Assembly (NCBI RefSeq): GCF_030409215.1
Contig: NZ_JAUFPL010000028.1
Coordinates: 152,648-216,647 of the forward strand
Source of the DNA: Halomonas ramblicola
GTDB taxonomy: Bacteria; Pseudomonadota; Gammaproteobacteria; Pseudomonadales; Halomonadaceae
Direction of reading: 5' to 3'
DNA: 64,000 bases
The notes below the pieces were generated by a model. It did no database searches. It was not told the DNA's origin and saw only the letters and a program-made list of their open reading frames with translations. This document shows, in pieces, positions 60,566 to 64,000 of the stretch (its first letter is position 1; every line of letters starts with the position of its first letter). Made by a program: the position numbers and the translations under genes.

Positions 60566-60967
60566 ATGACCACCGAGCGCTCCCAGCTTTACTACACCTG
60601 CGTGTTCCTGCACGTCTCCTTCCAGGCCATCCAGCGTTCGGTGGAAGCCTCATCCCGCAGCGACAACACCCCCTGCTGGCTAGACGGCCAACTCCTGCAA
60701 ATGCTTTCCAACGAGCTATGGCGCTGTCGGCAGGGAGCGGCCCCCTTCCGGGAGGTCACCCAAGCCCTGGACATGGCCACCTATCACTGTGGCCTGCTGA
60801 TGGCGCAGTGCCCCGCCGCAGTCAATCGCCGTCTCTGCACGCACCACCTGAGCGCCATCATGACCTCGCTCAAGGAAGCCACGGCGCGACTCTCCGGCAA
60901 GACTGCCCCGTCCACGGCGGACCGTCCTTCTCCGGGGCGACGGCTGCGCAGCTGGCTGTGGCGATAA
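60566..60967 (+). CDS. Cys-rich protein of unknown function, probably iron-regulated
   Basis: A 133-residue protein with no signal peptide or TM helix. The first ~100 residues look helical and contain six or seven cysteines, including TYHCGLLMAQCPAAVNRRLC; the tail is Ser/Arg-rich. The SD AAGGTG lies 5 bases before ATG 60566, and a Fur-like site lies just upstream. It precedes fhuC by 75 bases. No family was recognised; its size and Fur control recall FagA, a small Fur-controlled protein linked to sodA in Pseudomonas, but I could not confirm homology. Confidence 0.72.
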   Translation: MTTERSQLYYTCVFLHVSFQAIQRSVEASSRSDNTPCWLDGQLLQMLSNELWRCRQGAAPFREVTQALDMATYHCGLLMAQCPAAVNRRLCTHHLSAIMTSLKEATARLSGKTAPSTADRPSPGRRLRSWLWR

Positions 60968-60991
60968 GTGACGTCAGGCTGGATATAATCA

Positions 60992-61018
60992 GCGATTCTC
61001 GTTTACCTTATGAGAATC
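60992..61018 (+). promoter_or_regulatory. Fur-like palindrome upstream of fhuC
   Basis: A perfect 8-base inverted repeat, CGATTCTC at 60992-60999 and GAGAATCG at 61011-61018, with an 11-base spacer. The GAGAATCG half resembles Fur sites of the TGAGAATCATT type. It ends 24 bases before the fhuC ATG. Confidence 0.6.
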
Positions 61019-61042
61019 GATTCCCCAAGCAAGGAACCCAGC

Positions 61043-61810
61043 ATGTTCGAGGTCAAGGGCGCCACCTTCGAGGTCAACGGCACCTGCCTGCTCCAGCCAG
61101 TGGAGCACCGCTTCGAGGAAGGCAAGGTCTATGGCTTGATCGGCCACAATGGGTCGGGAAAATCGACCCTGATCAAGCTGCTTGCCCAGCAGCAGCCGGC
61201 CAGCCGTGGCGAGGTCCGACTCGATGACCGCCCCTTGCCCGATTGGGGGCAGCGCGAATTCGCCCGACGCGTCGCCTACCTGCCCCAGCACCTGCCCAGC
61301 GCCGAGAACCTCACCGGACGCGAGCTGGTCGACTTCGGCCGCTACCCCTGGCGGGGCCTGCTGGGGCGCCATACCCGGAAGGACGAGGCCGCCGTCGAGC
61401 GTGCCATCGCCCTCACCCACACCGAGGCCTATGCCGACCGCCTGGTGGATACCCTCTCCGGCGGCGAGCGCCAGCGGGTGTGGCTGGCCATGCTGCTGGC
61501 CCAGGAGAGCCGCTTCCTGCTGCTCGACGAGCCGCTGGCCGCCCTGGACATCGCCCACCAGATGGAGGTACTGGCGCTGGTACGCCGGCTATGCCACGAG
61601 TTGGGCCTGGGGGTGATCATCGTGCTGCACGATATCAACATGGCCTCGCGCTATTGCGACCGCCTGCTGGCGCTGCACAGCGGCCGGGTCCTGGCGCACG
61701 GCGCCCCCGAGGAGATGATGACGGACGACACCCTGGAGGCCATCTACGGCCTGCCCATGCGGGTCATCCCCCACCCCAGCGGCGAACACCGCATCGCCGT
61801 GGCGTGCTGA
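61043..61810 (+). CDS. fhuC: Ferric hydroxamate ABC transporter ATPase FhuC
   Basis: The 255-residue ATPase has Walker A GHNGSGKST near residue 35, YLPQHLPSAENLTGRELVDF (the FhuC Q-loop region), signature TLSGGERQRVWLAML, Walker B FLLLDEPLAALD and VIIVLHDINMA. The match to FhuC is close. It should energise FhuB (53009) with FhuD (51304 and perhaps 55143). The ATG at 61043 has AAGGA 7 bases upstream; 11 residues more are open upstream but overlap the operator. A fhuB fragment follows directly, showing the ancestral fhuC-fhuB linkage. Confidence 0.9.
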   Translation: MFEVKGATFEVNGTCLLQPVEHRFEEGKVYGLIGHNGSGKSTLIKLLAQQQPASRGEVRLDDRPLPDWGQREFARRVAYLPQHLPSAENLTGRELVDFGRYPWRGLLGRHTRKDEAAVERAIALTHTEAYADRLVDTLSGGERQRVWLAMLLAQESRFLLLDEPLAALDIAHQMEVLALVRRLCHELGLGVIIVLHDINMASRYCDRLLALHSGRVLAHGAPEEMMTDDTLEAIYGLPMRVIPHPSGEHRIAVAC

Positions 61811-61851
61811 CGGCACCCCCGGCGTCCTGCCCGGGGCGGCCATACCCGCAT

Positions 61852-62100
61852 GAGCTCGACGAACTGCTGCTGCACTACGCCTGGTGGCCCCGCTTGGCGG
61901 TGGCGCTGCTGGCCGGGGCCGGCCTGGCCCTGGCCGGGGTGTTGATGCAGCAGGTGCTGCGCAACCCCCTGGCGGCCCCTACCACCCTGGGGGTGGCCGT
62001 CGGGGCCAACCTGGCGTTGATGGCGGCGACCCTGATGGCGCCGGGGCTGCTGGCACTGGGTCGCGAGTGGGTGGCCCTGGCGGGCGGCGGACTGGCGGTG
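61852..62100 (+). pseudogene. Internal fragment of a second fhuB
   Basis: About 83 codons, beginning ELDELLLHYAWWPRLAVALL and ending [14 protein letters not shown], match residues ~50-132 of the FhuB at 53009-54994 with only six differences in some 80 residues. The first ~48 codons and everything after the first third are missing, so it cannot make a permease. The frame stays open to 62475, but those residues are not FhuB-like. It lies just after fhuC and is probably the relic of the original fhuB. Confidence 0.88.
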
Positions 62101-62331
62101 GCGATCGGCCTCGAGCTGGGGCCCCAGCTGCCACAGCGAGGCCTCGATGTCGGCTATCTCGCGGTCCAGCCCCTGCAGGCGGGCGAGGGCTTGCTGCAGC
62201 GGTTCCAGACGCATCGATTGGCGCATCCGGGCGATCCACTCCCGCGCCTTGGTGTTGCGAATGCGGGTCACCGGCAGTTCGACGCCGTCCTCCTCGAAGA
62301 TCGCCGCCAGCATGGTCTTGAGGGTGTCCAT
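62101..62331 (-). pseudogene. Truncated gene of unknown function, joined to the fhuB relic
   Basis: A minus-strand start (ATG 62329-62331) with a textbook AAGGAGG opens a frame beginning MDTLKTMLAAIFEEDGVELP. About 77 residues on, at ~62100, it enters DNA that is antisense to the fhuB relic, so the natural C-terminus is lost. The frame then stays open to 61744, which would give a 195-residue chimera. The visible part is charged and probably coiled-coil (LEPLQQALARLQGLDREIAD). I do not recognise the family. It is downstream of and collinear with sodA. Confidence 0.6.
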
Positions 62332-62453
62332 CTTGCCCTCCTTGGCGTGCACTGCCGAGACCAGCTCAGAGCCGGGGCCTCCCACAAACGCGATCGCCGC
62401 GGCCCGGAGGCCACGGCGATCTGCATCGATACGCCTGGTCGGCGATCAGTGGT

Positions 62454-63065
62454 TCAGGCGGTGGCGGCCTGGTAGCGGCGCTCCACCTCTTCCCAGTTGA
62501 TCACGTTGAAGAAGGCGGCGATGTAGTCCGGACGCTTGTTCTGGAACTTCAGGTAGTAGGCATGCTCCCACACGTCCAGGCCCAGTACCGGGGTGTTGCC
62601 CTGGGAGATGGGGCTGTCCTGGTTGAGGGAGTTCTCCACCACCAGCTTCTTCTCCGGGGTGACGGAGAGCCAGGCCCAGCCGCTGCCGAAGCGACCCAGG
62701 GCGGCCTTGGTGAAGGCGTCCTTGAAGGCCTCGAAGCCACCCAGTTCGCTGTCGATGGCCTGGGCCACCTTGCCCTGGGGCTGACCGCCGCCGTTGGGCG
62801 ACATCATCTGCCAGAACATGGTGTGGTTGGAGTGGCCGCCACCGTTGTTGATGACCGCCTGACGCTTCTCCTCCGGCACGCGATCCAGGCTGGCGAGCAG
62901 CTCGTCCACCGGCACCTCCTCGAGGCCGGTCCCTTCCAGGGCGGCATTGAGGTTGTTGACGTAGGTCTGGTGGTGCCTGGAGTGGTGGATCTCCATGGTC
63001 AAGGCGTCGATGTGCGGTTCCAGCGCGTCGTAGGCATACGGGAGTTCGGGCAGGGTATGCGGCAT
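62454..63065 (-). CDS. sodA: Superoxide dismutase, Mn type
   Basis: Converts superoxide to oxygen and peroxide. The 203 residues have metal ligands in [27 protein letters not shown] and [14 protein letters not shown]. Glycine in GGHSNH, with glutamine in NQDSP, is the Mn-type pattern; Fe enzymes place the glutamine near the first motif. It is about the usual size. The ATG at 63063-63065 has AAGGAGGAG upstream; a GTG two codons earlier is less likely. A Mn enzyme beside an iron-starvation island fits the need for iron-free protection. Confidence 0.93.
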   Translation of the reverse strand: MPHTLPELPYAYDALEPHIDALTMEIHHSRHHQTYVNNLNAALEGTGLEEVPVDELLASLDRVPEEKRQAVINNGGGHSNHTMFWQMMSPNGGGQPQGKVAQAIDSELGGFEAFKDAFTKAALGRFGSGWAWLSVTPEKKLVVENSLNQDSPISQGNTPVLGLDVWEHAYYLKFQNKRPDYIAAFFNVINWEEVERRYQAATA

Positions 63066-63214
63066 AATCACTCCTCCTTAGTCGATTGCCAGGGAAAGCA
63101 TTCCTCAACTGCACCCACCATAATGACAGATCCGGCGCCTCACGGCTAATAGCAATCGCCACGGAATCATATCTAGCGCCGACAAATCCCTGCGGTGGGA
63201 CAGTCACTTACGAC

Positions 63215-63243
63215 GACGGGCCGCCCACAGGGGGCGGCCCGTC
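63215..63243 (-). terminator. Strong hairpin after etfA
   Basis: A perfect 12-base GC stem (63215-63226 with 63232-63243) and 5-base loop lie 19 bases beyond the etfA stop. There is no T-run, so rho-independent termination is uncertain; it may stabilise the 3' end. Confidence 0.45.
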
Positions 63244-63262
63244 ACAGGGTGCGCGGCGGCGC

Positions 63263-64000
63263 TCAGAGCTTGCTCTCCAGCTCCGGCAGGGCCTGGAAGA
63301 GGTCGGCCACTAACCCGTAATCGGCGACCTGGAAGATCGGCGCTTCCTCGTCCTTGTTGATCGCCACGATCACCTTGGAGTCCTTCATCCCCGCCAGGTG
63401 CTGGATGGCCCCGCTGATGCCCACGGCGATGTAGAGGTCGGGGGCGACGATCTTGCCGGTCTGGCCCACCTGCATGTCATTGGGCACGAAGCCGGCGTCC
63501 ACCGCGGCGCGCGAGGCGCCGATGGCCGCGCCCAGCTTGTCGGCGATGCCCTCCAGCAGTTGGAAGTTCTCGCCGCTGCCCATGCCGCGGCCACCGGAGA
63601 TCACCACCTTGGCCGAGCCCAGCTCGGGGCGGTCGCTCTCGGCCAGCTGCTCCTCGACGAAGCGGGACTGGGCGTTGTCGGCGACGAACTCCACCGCCTC
63701 GACGCTGGCGCTGCCGCCTTCGCCGACCGCCTCGAAGGCGGTGGCGCGCACGGTGATCACCTTGAGGGTGTCCTCGCTCTGCACGGTGGCGATGGCGTTG
63801 CCGGCGTAGATCGGCCGCTTGAAGGTGTCGGCGCTCTCCACGGCGATGATCTCGGAGAGCTGGCTGACGTCCTTGAGCGCGGCCAGCCGCGGCAGGACGT
63901 TCTTGCCGGTGGTGGAGGCCGCCGCCAGCACATGGCCGTAGTCGCCGGCCAGCTCACTGAGCAGCGCCGCGGTGGGCTCGGCCAGCAGGTGGGCGTAGGC
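63263..64000 (-). CDS. etfA: Electron transfer flavoprotein alpha subunit (cut by window edge)
   Basis: FAD-binding subunit that passes electrons from acyl-CoA and other dehydrogenases to ETF-ubiquinone oxidoreductase. The visible 245 residues contain [59 protein letters not shown] and [20 protein letters not shown], the complete C-terminal FAD domain. The gene is open at the right edge, so the start (about 60-70 codons further) is outside. Confidence 0.95.
   Translation of the reverse strand, partial: AYAHLLAEPTAALLSELAGDYGHVLAAASTTGKNVLPRLAALKDVSQLSEIIAVESADTFKRPIYAGNAIATVQSEDTLKVITVRATAFEAVGEGGSASVEAVEFVADNAQSRFVEEQLAESDRPELGSAKVVISGGRGMGSGENFQLLEGIADKLGAAIGASRAAVDAGFVPNDMQVGQTGKIVAPDLYIAVGISGAIQHLAGMKDSKVIVAINKDEEAPIFQVADYGLVADLFQALPELESKL

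Overview
The window is a chromosomal segment of a high-GC gammaproteobacterium. Gene content and order (rpoE-rseA-rseB-mucD-lepA-lepB-rnc-era-recO-pdxJ-acpS, then relA/mazG next to barA) and the many salt-environment style iron genes suggest Halomonas or another member of the Halomonadaceae; that assignment is inferred from protein character, not proven. No rRNA, tRNA, CRISPR array or insertion sequence was seen.

Layout. 1-25342 is mostly housekeeping. The minus strand carries cysM-rlmD-relA-mazG-ppc (ppc cut by the left edge) and the long chain rpoE-rseA-rseB-mucD, lepA, lepB, rnc, era, recO, pdxJ, acpS. barA/gacS lies on the plus strand between the two groups and its 3' end overlaps acpS. 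A DAHP synthase with a clear terminator, dinG, rhlB, a small basic protein and xthA follow.

25377-62331 is a roughly 37 kb iron-acquisition island. It begins with a complete TonB2-type energy module (DUF3450, TtpC-like, ExbB2, ExbD2, TonB2, TPR protein). Four TonB-dependent receptors follow (30493, 32881, 49082, 56165). Uptake parts are a FecBCD-like ABC transporter with a sucrase/ferredoxin-like putative reductase, and a scattered Fhu system (fhuD 51304, fhuB 53009, second fhuD-like protein 55143, fhuC 61043). A hydroxamate siderophore operon (40131-46636) encodes a PLP decarboxylase, an N-hydroxylase, an MFS exporter and a fused acyltransferase-NIS synthetase. This is the gene set expected for a bisucaberin/desferrioxamine-type compound made from a diamine. 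Two FhuF-type ferric reductases, an AraC regulator, an ECF sigma factor without an adjacent anti-sigma, and a FecI-FecR-STN receptor signalling set complete it. About eleven Fur-box-like palindromes sit at the promoters of these units, so iron starvation should switch on the whole island.

The right part of the island is mosaic. The 55143-57700 stretch has clearly lower GC than its surroundings, and an internal fragment of a second, near-identical fhuB follows fhuC and abuts a truncated reverse-strand gene at about 62100. This points to gene replacement or rearrangement. The window ends with a Mn-type superoxide dismutase (sodA) and the 3' part of etfA.
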